A stretch of DNA of 64,000 nucleotides from contig CAZWUJ010000020.1 of assembly GCA_964636705.1 (NCBI GenBank), positions 1 to 64,000 of the forward strand, given 5' to 3'. The notes below the pieces were generated by a model, which ran no database searches, was not told where the DNA came from, and saw nothing but the letters and a program-made list of their open reading frames with translations. The translations under genes were made by a program, and so were the position numbers. Source of the stretch: VXRJ01 sp964636705. GTDB lineage: Bacteria > Acidobacteriota > Vicinamibacteria > Vicinamibacterales > UBA8438. Position 1 is the first letter of the stretch, and every line of letters begins with the position of its first letter. Shown here in pieces: positions 8,486-17,793 of the stretch.

Positions 8486-9778
8486 GTGCTGGTCTTCGGT
8501 TTCCTGGGGAGTCGTAGCCCCCTGGCCGCGTGGCCTCTTCTACTGGTCGCGCTGATTCTGGCCGCAGCGTGCGGCTCGCCGGACGCCCCTCCCGACGCTG
8601 CCGCGGCTTCCACCTGCGTTGGGTGTCATCGCGACGCGACGCCCGGCGTCGTCACGGACTGGGAGTTGAGCCGGCACCGCGAGGCGGGTGTCGAGTGCAG
8701 CCTGTGCCACGGCGAAGGTCATACCACGGCGGACGATGTCGCCCAGGTCAGCATGGCTACGGTCGAGGTGTGCGCGGACTGCCATCCGATCCAGGCGGAG
8801 CAGTTCACGGGCGGGAAGCACGCCCTGGCGTGGGCCAGCATGAACGCGATGCCGACGACGCACTGGCTGCCGATGGCGCTCACCGAGGGCATGCAGGGCT
8901 GTGGCGGATGCCACCGTATCGGGATCAAGTCCGAAGACGACATGCGGCAGTTGCGAACGGACGGCGCCACGTTCGGTCTGGCGTCATGCGACACCTGCCA
9001 TACGCGCCACCTGTTCTCGGTGGCCGAGGCGCGAGAGCCGCAGGCGTGCCAGACGTGCCACATGGGGATCGATCACCCGCAATGGGAGATGTACTCGTCC
9101 TCCAAGCACGGCGTGCGACACCTTCTGAAGCAGAATGGCACGCTGCCGGCCGAGGCCGCCGCGCCCACCTGCCAGACGTGCCACATGCCGCAGGGAGACC
9201 ACGAGGTGCGAACCGCCTGGGGGTTCCTGGGCGTGCGCCTGCCCCTGCCCGAGGATCCGGTGTGGGCCGCCGACCAGACGACCATCCTCCAGGCTCTCGG
9301 GGTACTGGACCCCGAAGGCAACCCGACGCCACGCCTGGAGGTCGTGCAGCAGGCCGACGTCGCCCGGTTGACGCAGGAGGACTGGCAGCGCGAACGGGAC
9401 CGAATGATCGTGGTCTGCGAAGAGTGCCACTCCGGCAACTTCGTCCGCGCCGAGCTCGAAAAGGGCGACGACATGATCCGGGAGGCCGACCGCCTGCTGG
9501 CCGAGGCGATCCGCATCGTCGCCGATCTCTACGCCGACGGCGTGTTGAGCAAGCCTGACCACTACGCGTACGACTATCCGGACCTGCTGGCGTTCCACGA
9601 CGCGCCGTCCTTGATCGAGCAGCGCCTGTTCAGAATGCACCTGGAACACCGGATGCGGACGTTCCAGGGCGCCTTCCACAGCAACCCCGACTACGCCCTC
9701 TGGTACGGCTGGAGCGAGATGGTGCAGGACCTGACCGAGATCAGGACGCTGGCCGAGGAGTTGCGCGAGCGCCGCTAG
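8486..9778 (+). CDS. Octaheme c-type cytochrome, hydroxylamine oxidoreductase-like lipoprotein
   Basis: A 430-aa exported protein with eight CxxCH heme sites (CVGCH, CSLCH, CADCH, CGGCH, CDTCH, CQTCH twice, CEECH). A type II signal peptide ends at LAAAC, so Cys29 is probably lipidated and the protein membrane-anchored on the periplasmic side. The order of hemes, the MYSSSKHG segment, the long C-terminal helical region, and the late PDYALWYGW element match the HAO/octaheme family, whose members oxidise hydroxylamine or hydrazine or reduce nitrite/hydroxylamine. GTG start, one base after the decarboxylase. The tetraheme NapC/NrfH-type gene follows after 22 bases, giving an electron path to or from the quinone pool. 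Whether the catalytic Tyr cross-link is present needs alignment. Confidence 0.85.
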   Translation: MLVFGFLGSRSPLAAWPLLLVALILAAACGSPDAPPDAAAASTCVGCHRDATPGVVTDWELSRHREAGVECSLCHGEGHTTADDVAQVSMATVEVCADCHPIQAEQFTGGKHALAWASMNAMPTTHWLPMALTEGMQGCGGCHRIGIKSEDDMRQLRTDGATFGLASCDTCHTRHLFSVAEAREPQACQTCHMGIDHPQWEMYSSSKHGVRHLLKQNGTLPAEAAAPTCQTCHMPQGDHEVRTAWGFLGVRLPLPEDPVWAADQTTILQALGVLDPEGNPTPRLEVVQQADVARLTQEDWQRERDRMIVVCEECHSGNFVRAELEKGDDMIREADRLLAEAIRIVADLYADGVLSKPDHYAYDYPDLLAFHDAPSLIEQRLFRMHLEHRMRTFQGAFHSNPDYALWYGWSEMVQDLTEIRTLAEELRERR

Positions 9779-9800
9779 CCGGCGGTACGGAGCGTCGCCG

Positions 9801-10418
9801 ATGACCGCCGCCGACCTCAGCCTGGGCCTGCTGGCCGTTGCGGCCCTTGCGCTCATCGCGGTGGTGCTCCGCCGGCCCGAGGCAGCGGTCACGCTCGGGG
9901 GACGGATTGCCGTGTTCGTGGCCCTCTTCGCATTGCCGGGGCTCGTGCTGCTGGGCGGCGGCGTACGGCACTACGAGCAGGCCAAGACGACGACGTTCTG
10001 CGTGTCCTGTCACCAGATGGAGCCCTGGCGCGAGAGCCTGCACATCGACGATCCGCGGTTCCTGCCGGCGGCGCACTATCAGAACCGCCGCGTTCCCGTG
10101 GACCGCGCGTGCTACACCTGCCATACGAACTACACGATGTTCGGCGGCGTCGACGACAAGCTGCGGGGCGTCCGGCACGTGTGGCACGCCGTATGGGGCA
10201 CGGACTCCGACCCCGTGGAGCTGTACGAACCGTTCGAGAACCGCGCCTGCCTCGCCTGCCATCAGGGCGGCCGTTCCTACGAGGAGCAGGCCGCCCACGC
10301 GCCCCATCTGGCGCACCTGCGCGACGGAACGCGGTCCTGCGTCATGTGCCACAACCTGGTTCACGAAGTGGCGCAGCTCGACCGGTTTCCGCGCTGGGAC
10401 CCCGGGAGCCCACGATGA
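9801..10418 (+). CDS. NapC/NrfH/NirT-type tetraheme membrane cytochrome c
   Basis: A 205-aa protein with two hydrophobic N-terminal segments (about 5-25 and 34-56), the second followed at once by CVSCHQME (about 71-78), typical of the NapC/NrfH quinol dehydrogenase family. Three more heme sites follow: CYTCH, CLACH, CVMCH. Family members take electrons from menaquinol and pass them to a periplasmic multiheme partner. The partner here is most likely the octaheme protein encoded just upstream, as in the HAO-CycX/NrfH pairs of some Campylobacterota and anammox bacteria. GGAG lies eight bases before the ATG. The next small membrane gene overlaps its stop codon through ATGA. Confidence 0.88.
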   Translation: MTAADLSLGLLAVAALALIAVVLRRPEAAVTLGGRIAVFVALFALPGLVLLGGGVRHYEQAKTTTFCVSCHQMEPWRESLHIDDPRFLPAAHYQNRRVPVDRACYTCHTNYTMFGGVDDKLRGVRHVWHAVWGTDSDPVELYEPFENRACLACHQGGRSYEEQAAHAPHLAHLRDGTRSCVMCHNLVHEVAQLDRFPRWDPGSPR

Positions 10419-10627
10419 GCCGGGTACCCCGGCCGGGGCAGCGGAACGGGCTGGCCGGCCGGTTGCGGCTGTCGGGCCTGTTGATCGTGTTGGGGCTCGG
10501 CGTGGGGTTGGCCAGTTTCTTCTGGAACCACCCGATCTCCTTCGCCCTGTTTCTCTCCCTTGGAGCCGGGCTCACGGGCGCGGGCATGCTGCTGTACCTT
10601 TGGTCCATCGTGACGCTGACCGAGTGA
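10415..10627 (+). CDS. Small two-helix membrane protein coupled to the tetraheme gene
   Basis: A 70-aa protein: a basic N-terminus (about 20 residues), a hydrophobic helix (LIVLGLGVGLASFFW), a short loop with NHP, and a second helix (ALFLSLGAGLTGAGMLLYLW). The start overlaps the stop of the NapC-type gene by ATGA, so translation is coupled. I do not recognise the family. Position suggests a small subunit or assembly aid for the HAO-like/NapC complex. Confidence 0.68.
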   Translation: MSRVPRPGQRNGLAGRLRLSGLLIVLGLGVGLASFFWNHPISFALFLSLGAGLTGAGMLLYLWSIVTLTE

Positions 10628-10743
10628 TCCCGGGCGGTCGGACGAGCGAACTCGCACTCCTCTCCCGCGACGACCGGCGTGAGGCCGGTGCGGAGGACTG
10701 CGAGCCGGTCATACCACATCGTCTAGACTTGCACGACGCCTCC

Positions 10744-12792
<2,049 letters not shown>

Positions 12793-12812
12793 CGGGACGA
12801 GGAGAGACTGCC

Positions 12813-13586
12813 GTGCGCACGCTGGGGTACCTGGTCATCGGCGTGAGTCTCGTGTTGGGCGCCATCGCGGCGACCACGGCTTACGTTCCGCCCCTTACCG
12901 CGGACGATTCCGCGCTCGCCACAGGGAGCGGCTACGCGCATCTCAACGCTCCGGCGGGCGTGCAGCGCGACGCGGCCGGCGAGTTTGTGCTGTCGGCTGC
13001 CGGCTTGCGCATCCCGCTGGCCCCGGCCGGCACGGAGCTGACGCCGGAAGTGCAGGCGCGGCTGCGCGAGGCGGGCGTGCGGCGCGTGCGCGTCCGGGAG
13101 TTCGCTTTCCAACGCTGGCAGCATGCCTGGCTCTTCGTGCTGGCGGTGGCGGGGCTGGTATCGGGCAGCGTGCTGGTCAGGCGGGATCTGGCGCGGGCAC
13201 AGCTGTCGAGGCGGGCCGCCGGGGAGCTGCAGCCGCAAGGCACCCCGCAGGAGGCGCTGGCGGAGATCATCGCTGCCACCCGCGGGCTCCAGCGCGATCT
13301 GCCGGAGCTCGCGACCGATGCTGACCGGACGCGCGCCATCAGCAAGCGCGTAGGCTACGTGCAGGCCGTGCTGGTGCTGCAGGTGGTGGAAGGCCGGGAC
13401 GCGCTCGTAGGCACGCTCGGCATGGCCGCCTACGCGGAGCTGATGGATGAGTTCAGCCGCCTGGAACGGACCTTGAACCGCGCCTGGTCGGCTGCCGCGG
13501 ACGGCGTGCTCGACGAAGCGCTGCGGTGCATCGACGAAGCGGTTGCACTGGCGCCGGCGGTCGAAAACAGACTCGGAGGCAAATGA
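12813..13586 (+). CDS. Hypothetical membrane protein following the OPT gene
   Basis: A 257-aa protein starting with GTG, preceded by GAGGAGA. It has one N-terminal helix (VIGVSLVLGAIAATTAYV), an extracytoplasmic stretch of about 80 residues (including GVRRVRVREF), a second helix (HAWLFVLAVAGLVSGSVLV), and an alpha-helical cytosolic domain (about 135-257) rich in Ala, Glu and Leu. Only 20 bp separate it from the OPT gene, so the two form an operon. No named family is recognised. It may be an accessory subunit of the transporter. Confidence 0.72.
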   Translation: MRTLGYLVIGVSLVLGAIAATTAYVPPLTADDSALATGSGYAHLNAPAGVQRDAAGEFVLSAAGLRIPLAPAGTELTPEVQARLREAGVRRVRVREFAFQRWQHAWLFVLAVAGLVSGSVLVRRDLARAQLSRRAAGELQPQGTPQEALAEIIAATRGLQRDLPELATDADRTRAISKRVGYVQAVLVLQVVEGRDALVGTLGMAAYAELMDEFSRLERTLNRAWSAAADGVLDEALRCIDEAVALAPAVENRLGGK

Positions 13587-13614
13587 CGCTGCGCAGGCCG
13601 CCCTAGCGACGCGC

Positions 13615-14481
13615 ATGGAAGAAGCCCTGCTCCTGCGGCGGATACGGGAGGAGTTTCCCAACGTCACGTGGACGTCGCATCGGTACCTGAGGCACGGCTG
13701 GGACCATGCCGTCCTGATCCTCGACGAGGCGCTCGTCTTCCGGGCTCCCAAGGCCCAGGCGAACCGGGATGCGCTGGCGAACGAAGCCAGGCTGCTTCGC
13801 TACCTCAAGCCGAGGGTCGACGTCGGCATTCCCGACTACGTCTACGAGTCCGCCGACGGCTCGTTCGCTGGGTACAGACTGCTCGCCGGCCGGGAGCTGG
13901 ACGTCGCCACGTTCGGCCGGCTCTCCGATACGGCAAGGGAACGGATAGCGGAACAGCTCGCCACGTTCCTCACCGCGGTCCACGAGACTCCGAAATCGGT
14001 CGCCCGCGAGTGCGGCGTGTCCGAGCAGGACCCGGAGAAGGACTACGAGGACCTCGCTCGTGACGTCGAAACGCTCGTGCTACCGCGCCTCGCAACGCAC
14101 GAAGTCGAGGTCATTCGCGCCTTCCTGACCGAGCTGGCCGCCGAAGTGAAACCGACCCGCCCGACGGCGCTCGTCCACGGCGATCTGGCCGGCGAGCACA
14201 TACTCTGGGATGCGGGCCAGCAACAGGTCAACATCATCGACTTCAGCGACCGCTCCGTCGGAGACCCCGCCCTCGACTTCGCTGGACTGCTCGCCAACGG
14301 GCGGCAGTTCGCCCAACGCGTCGTGGACCAGTACCGCGGACCGAAGGATGCGGGGAGGCTGTGGCGGGCGCAGTTGTACTTCCGCCGGATGGCACTGGAG
14401 ACGATGGCATACGCCCTGCAGGGCTACCCGTGCACGTTTGAGGAAGGCTACGCGGAGTTCAGGGCGCAGTTCCGGGTGTAG
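13615..14481 (+). CDS. Aminoglycoside phosphotransferase-like kinase (APH(2'')-like)
   Basis: A 288-aa cytosolic APH/choline-kinase-fold protein. The nucleotide-binding lobe includes ALVFRAPK (Lys) and an NEARLLRYL helix. The catalytic loop reads HGDLAGEHIL (188-197) with Asp190, and His195 replaces the usual Asn, as in APH(2'') enzymes. IIDF then gives the metal Asp209, followed by GDPALDF. Such proteins phosphorylate aminoglycosides, macrolides or endogenous small molecules, and the real substrate is unknown for most genomic members. The ATG chosen is the first in frame that fits the fold. GGAG is 35 bases upstream, so the ribosome site is weak. The frame starts just after the membrane-protein gene. 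Confidence 0.8.
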   Translation: MEEALLLRRIREEFPNVTWTSHRYLRHGWDHAVLILDEALVFRAPKAQANRDALANEARLLRYLKPRVDVGIPDYVYESADGSFAGYRLLAGRELDVATFGRLSDTARERIAEQLATFLTAVHETPKSVARECGVSEQDPEKDYEDLARDVETLVLPRLATHEVEVIRAFLTELAAEVKPTRPTALVHGDLAGEHILWDAGQQQVNIIDFSDRSVGDPALDFAGLLANGRQFAQRVVDQYRGPKDAGRLWRAQLYFRRMALETMAYALQGYPCTFEEGYAEFRAQFRV

Positions 14482-14490
14482 GCGTCGTGC

Positions 14491-14516
14491 CCGCCGGTCG
14501 TTCCATGAGCCGGCGG
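14491..14516 (+). terminator. Possible stem-loop between convergent genes
   Basis: CCGCCGG (14491-14497) pairs with CCGGCGG (14510-14516) across a 12-base loop, in the 97-bp gap between the convergent APH-like and PQQ dehydrogenase genes. There is no clear T tract, so intrinsic termination is uncertain. Confidence 0.3.
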
Positions 14517-14578
14517 CCTCGGCAAAGTAGTTTACGTGCGTGTCAGCACGGCCATGGACCCTGACGGAAACCTATCGG

Positions 14579-16306
14579 TTATTCAGGCAGTGCGAACACC
14601 CAGACGACGCCGCTGCCCGGCGGCAGGGTGGTATTGGTAAACCGGGCGTAGGACGTGCTCTGGCCGATGCGCCCGCCGGCGCCGATGGCGAGATACTGGC
14701 GGCCGTCGATCTCGAACGTGACCGGGGCTCCCGAGATATCGCCGTTGAGACGCGTTTCCCAGAGCAGGTCGCCGTTCTCGGCGTCGAGCGCGAAGAACCG
14801 CCGGTCCGCGGTGCCGCCGAAGACGATGCCGCCGGCGGTGGCGAGCGCCGAGGCGGTCATCGGCGCTCCGCTCTCAGGACGGTATTCCCACGTCCGCTGA
14901 CCGGTGACGGGATTGAACGCCACGAATTCCCCGATGTAGTCGTAGCCGGGAACCATCTTGACCCGGCTGCCAATGCCCCGATAGACGCGGCCCGGCTCGT
15001 ACTCCTCGGAAACGAACGTCACATCCATGCAACTGTTGTTAATGCCGACGTAGTAGAGGCCGGTCTCGGGACTGTAGCTCGGCGAATTCAGGTTCCGCGC
15101 GCCGTGGTAGTGAGGGCAGACCTCGAATACCCGATCGGAATCGACGTCGTCCAGCGTCGGTATCAGCTCGGGATTGAATATGGGACTGCCGGTGTCGGTC
15201 CAGCCGGTGATGATGTTGTCGTGGGCGGTCCGGAAGGCATTGATGAAGCGGCCGGTCTCGCGGTCGAGCACGAGACCCCAGCCGATCTTGCTCGTCTCGA
15301 TCAGCGCCTTGCGTTCGACGCCATTGATGACGAGATCGACCAGCATGCTCTCGTGCGTGGCGTCCAGATCCCAATTGTCCGCGGGCACTACCTGGAAGTA
15401 CCACTCGATCTCGCCGGTGTCGATGTCGAGGGCAAGGATGCAGTTCGTGTAGAGGGCGTCACCCGGCCCTCGCAGGGTGGACGCCCACGGTGTGGGCTGC
15501 CCCGTGCCGAGATAGATCAGGCCGAGCTCGGGGTCGTAGCTGATGGTGTTCCAGGTGAGGCCGCCCAGCGGCGGAATCTCGCGCTCGGTCCAGGTCTCGT
15601 AGCCGGGCTCGCCAGGCGCCGGCACGGTGTAGGTGGTCCAGATGTGCTCGCCGCTCTCGGCATCATGCGCCACCACTACGCCGCGCCCGCTCCGGTCGCC
15701 CCCCGCGAACCCGAGCACGACCTTGCCGTCTGCGATCAGGGCGGGATGGCTGTGCCCAAGGCCGGTGGTGTAGTCGCCGGTGCTCACCTCCCAGCGCTGT
15801 TCTCCGGTCAGCGCATCCAGCGCGACCAGCGCGGCGTCGGCCGTCCCCCAGTAGATAGTGTCGCCGTAGACCGAAACACCGCGGTGCCGGCCCAGCGCCT
15901 GCGACTTCTCGATGTCCTCCGGGTAGCTTCGCGTATGCATCCAGGCGACGTCGCCGGTCACGGCGTCGAAAGCCGTTACGCGGCCGCTTCCCTCGGAGAC
16001 GTACATCATCCCGTTCGCCACGATCGGCGTCGGCACCCAGCGGCTGTTGTCCCGCACCGACCAGGCCCAGACGAGGCGCAGGTCGTCAACGTTGTCGCGA
16101 TTGATCTGATCGAGCGGGCTGAACCCCGTCACGTCGTAGGTCCTCCGGTAGCTCATCCAGTCGCCGTCTTCCGGGTTGAGCAGCCGGTCCTCGGTGATCG
16201 GCTCCCAGGCCCCATCCTGCGACTGCCCGCTCGCCGCGCCCACCGGAATCAGGAGCATGCCGGCCAGGCCCATCAGCACGAATCGTCCGTGTCTAGCGTT
16301 GCGCAT
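14579..16306 (-). CDS. PQQ-dependent dehydrogenase, eight-bladed propeller (copy 1)
   Basis: A 575-aa secreted quinoprotein. A signal peptide covers about the first 27 residues (ending ASGQ). Repeated propeller tryptophan-docking blades are visible (FDAVTGDVAW, LDALTGEQRW, LDIDTGEIEW, LDAENGDLLW). NWDLDATHE carries the Asp expected at the catalytic position, and SKIGWG fits the PQQ-contact region. The vicinal Cys-Cys pair of methanol/ethanol dehydrogenases is absent; GRHRGVSVYGD stands there. Such enzymes oxidise alcohols or sugars in the periplasm and give electrons to cytochrome c. AAAGGAGG sits seven bases before this ATG, so an earlier ATG 21 bases upstream is less likely. Confidence 0.88.
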   Translation of the reverse strand: MRNARHGRFVLMGLAGMLLIPVGAASGQSQDGAWEPITEDRLLNPEDGDWMSYRRTYDVTGFSPLDQINRDNVDDLRLVWAWSVRDNSRWVPTPIVANGMMYVSEGSGRVTAFDAVTGDVAWMHTRSYPEDIEKSQALGRHRGVSVYGDTIYWGTADAALVALDALTGEQRWEVSTGDYTTGLGHSHPALIADGKVVLGFAGGDRSGRGVVVAHDAESGEHIWTTYTVPAPGEPGYETWTEREIPPLGGLTWNTISYDPELGLIYLGTGQPTPWASTLRGPGDALYTNCILALDIDTGEIEWYFQVVPADNWDLDATHESMLVDLVINGVERKALIETSKIGWGLVLDRETGRFINAFRTAHDNIITGWTDTGSPIFNPELIPTLDDVDSDRVFEVCPHYHGARNLNSPSYSPETGLYYVGINNSCMDVTFVSEEYEPGRVYRGIGSRVKMVPGYDYIGEFVAFNPVTGQRTWEYRPESGAPMTASALATAGGIVFGGTADRRFFALDAENGDLLWETRLNGDISGAPVTFEIDGRQYLAIGAGGRIGQSTSYARFTNTTLPPGSGVVWVFALPE

Positions 16307-16374
16307 GGGGTCGCCTCCTTTGACCACAACCGCGTCCCGCCATTATGCAACGACGCGGTGGTCTTCGCCGCGCG

Positions 16375-17637
16375 TTACAGGATCCGCCACCAGGGCGCGG
16401 CGAGCACGTCCTCCGCCATCCATTGCGTGTCGCGCCCGCCGTGGAGGAGCAGACCACCCACGGATCGGTCCGGGTACTCCCGCTGGAACAATCGCAGTCC
16501 GCGGGTGTCCGACAGGCTGGGGTTCGCGGTCGCCTTCACCTCGATGGGCAGGAGCCGGTCACCCGCTTCGACGACAAAATCCACCTCGCGGTCAGTCGTC
16601 GTCCGCCAGAACAGCACGTTGGGAGCCGGCGCCTGTCCGTCGCGCCAAACGAGCAGATCGGCCAGGACCAGATTCTCCAGATGCTCACCTGAGACCGCGG
16701 TCGCACCGCTCAGCCAGAGCGCGACGGCCGGGTCGCTCCAATACAGCTTCGGGCTCTTCACCAGACGCTTGCCCCGATTCACCGCGTACGGTTGCACGCG
16801 CACCAACTGGAAGGACGTGTCCAACAGGTTGAGATAACGCTGCACCGTCGTGCGGGGCATCTGGAGGTCGCGCCCGATGTCCGCCTGATTGATCGAGGCG
16901 CCGAGCCGATGACTCGCCACGCGCATGAGCCGCCGGAAGTCGATCAGATTCCCCACGGCGGCAAGGGACTGCAGATCGCGCTCCAGATAGGTGCGGATGT
17001 AGCCGTCGAACCAGAACGACCGGGCCTCGCTGCTGGTGAGTTCCAGGGCCGGCGTCGGGTAACCGCCGGTGCGCACTTCCGTTTCCCAGTCCGCGGACGC
17101 CACGTCATGCGATGCGAGGAGATCCAGCCAGCTTGCAACCGGAGTGGAGAAGAAGTGGGACCAGACGCCCGGCCTTCCTCGCCCAGACCTCTCCCCGTGG
17201 CAGAGTGGCCAGAGGTTGACGTAGGTCGCGCGCCCGGCCAGCGATTCGGAGACGCGTTGCATGAGCAGCAGGTTGGCCGAGCCGGTAAGGAGAAAGCGCC
17301 CGTTGCGGCGCGGCCGGTCCTCGTCCACCGCGCGCTTGACGGCAAGCAGGACATCGGGCTCGCGCTGCACCTCGTCCAGCGTCACTCGCGGCGCGCTGCG
17401 GACCAGGTCGCGCGGCGCCCGGCGAGCCCGTTCCTGGGTCTCCGGTTCGTCGAGGGTGAGGTAGAGGCGATCGGACAGAAACGGCTCGGTCCGCGCAAGC
17501 GTACTCTTGCCGGTCTGCCGCGCGCCCATGAGCACGACGACGGGAGCGGCCTTGAGGGCGCGTTCCAGGATTCCTGCGGCGTGCCGAGGCAGGTAGTGCT
17601 TATTGCCCACGCTTCGGGCGATTTTCGCCCATGCCAT
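16375..17637 (-). CDS. AAA-type ATPase with DUF4143 domain
   Basis: A 420-aa protein. Walker A is GARQTGKST (38-46) and Walker B is VTLDEVQ (85-91), followed by LLTGSANLLL as a sensor-like strand. The C-terminal half is the DUF4143 module (YIRTYLERDL, then the winged-helix-like VQRYLNLLD and LPIEVKA region with the EVKAT motif of PD-(D/E)XK-like folds). These stand-alone proteins are widespread and patchy in bacteria, and their role is unknown. It lies 68 bp upstream of PQQ dehydrogenase copy 1 on the same strand and diverges from the TonB receptor gene. Its content does not suggest a link with either. Confidence 0.88.
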   Translation of the reverse strand: MAWAKIARSVGNKHYLPRHAAGILERALKAAPVVVLMGARQTGKSTLARTEPFLSDRLYLTLDEPETQERARRAPRDLVRSAPRVTLDEVQREPDVLLAVKRAVDEDRPRRNGRFLLTGSANLLLMQRVSESLAGRATYVNLWPLCHGERSGRGRPGVWSHFFSTPVASWLDLLASHDVASADWETEVRTGGYPTPALELTSSEARSFWFDGYIRTYLERDLQSLAAVGNLIDFRRLMRVASHRLGASINQADIGRDLQMPRTTVQRYLNLLDTSFQLVRVQPYAVNRGKRLVKSPKLYWSDPAVALWLSGATAVSGEHLENLVLADLLVWRDGQAPAPNVLFWRTTTDREVDFVVEAGDRLLPIEVKATANPSLSDTRGLRLFQREYPDRSVGGLLLHGGRDTQWMAEDVLAAPWWRIL

Positions 17638-17793
17638 GGGTTAAAATCAAACCGCCGGAACCTCACCGCGCGTAGCATCGTAGCTGCACACGGTCGGTGC
17701 GCCGGCCAGATCCGTTATCTTGCACCAGCAAACTTGGCAAACAGGGGACAACGCACCGTGATGTTACGACTTCCGGAACGAGGATCTACCGCG

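Noticed and set aside
14540..16837. Plus-strand open frame of about 760 codons over PQQ dehydrogenase copy 1
   Set aside because: Shadow of the real minus-strand gene; the composition is low-complexity and no motif is seen.
16792..17760. Long open frame upstream of, and continuous with, the TonB receptor
   Set aside because: It lies antisense to the DUF4143 ATPase, has Arg/His/Pro-rich shadow composition, and the signal peptide of the receptor begins only at 17761 or 17794.
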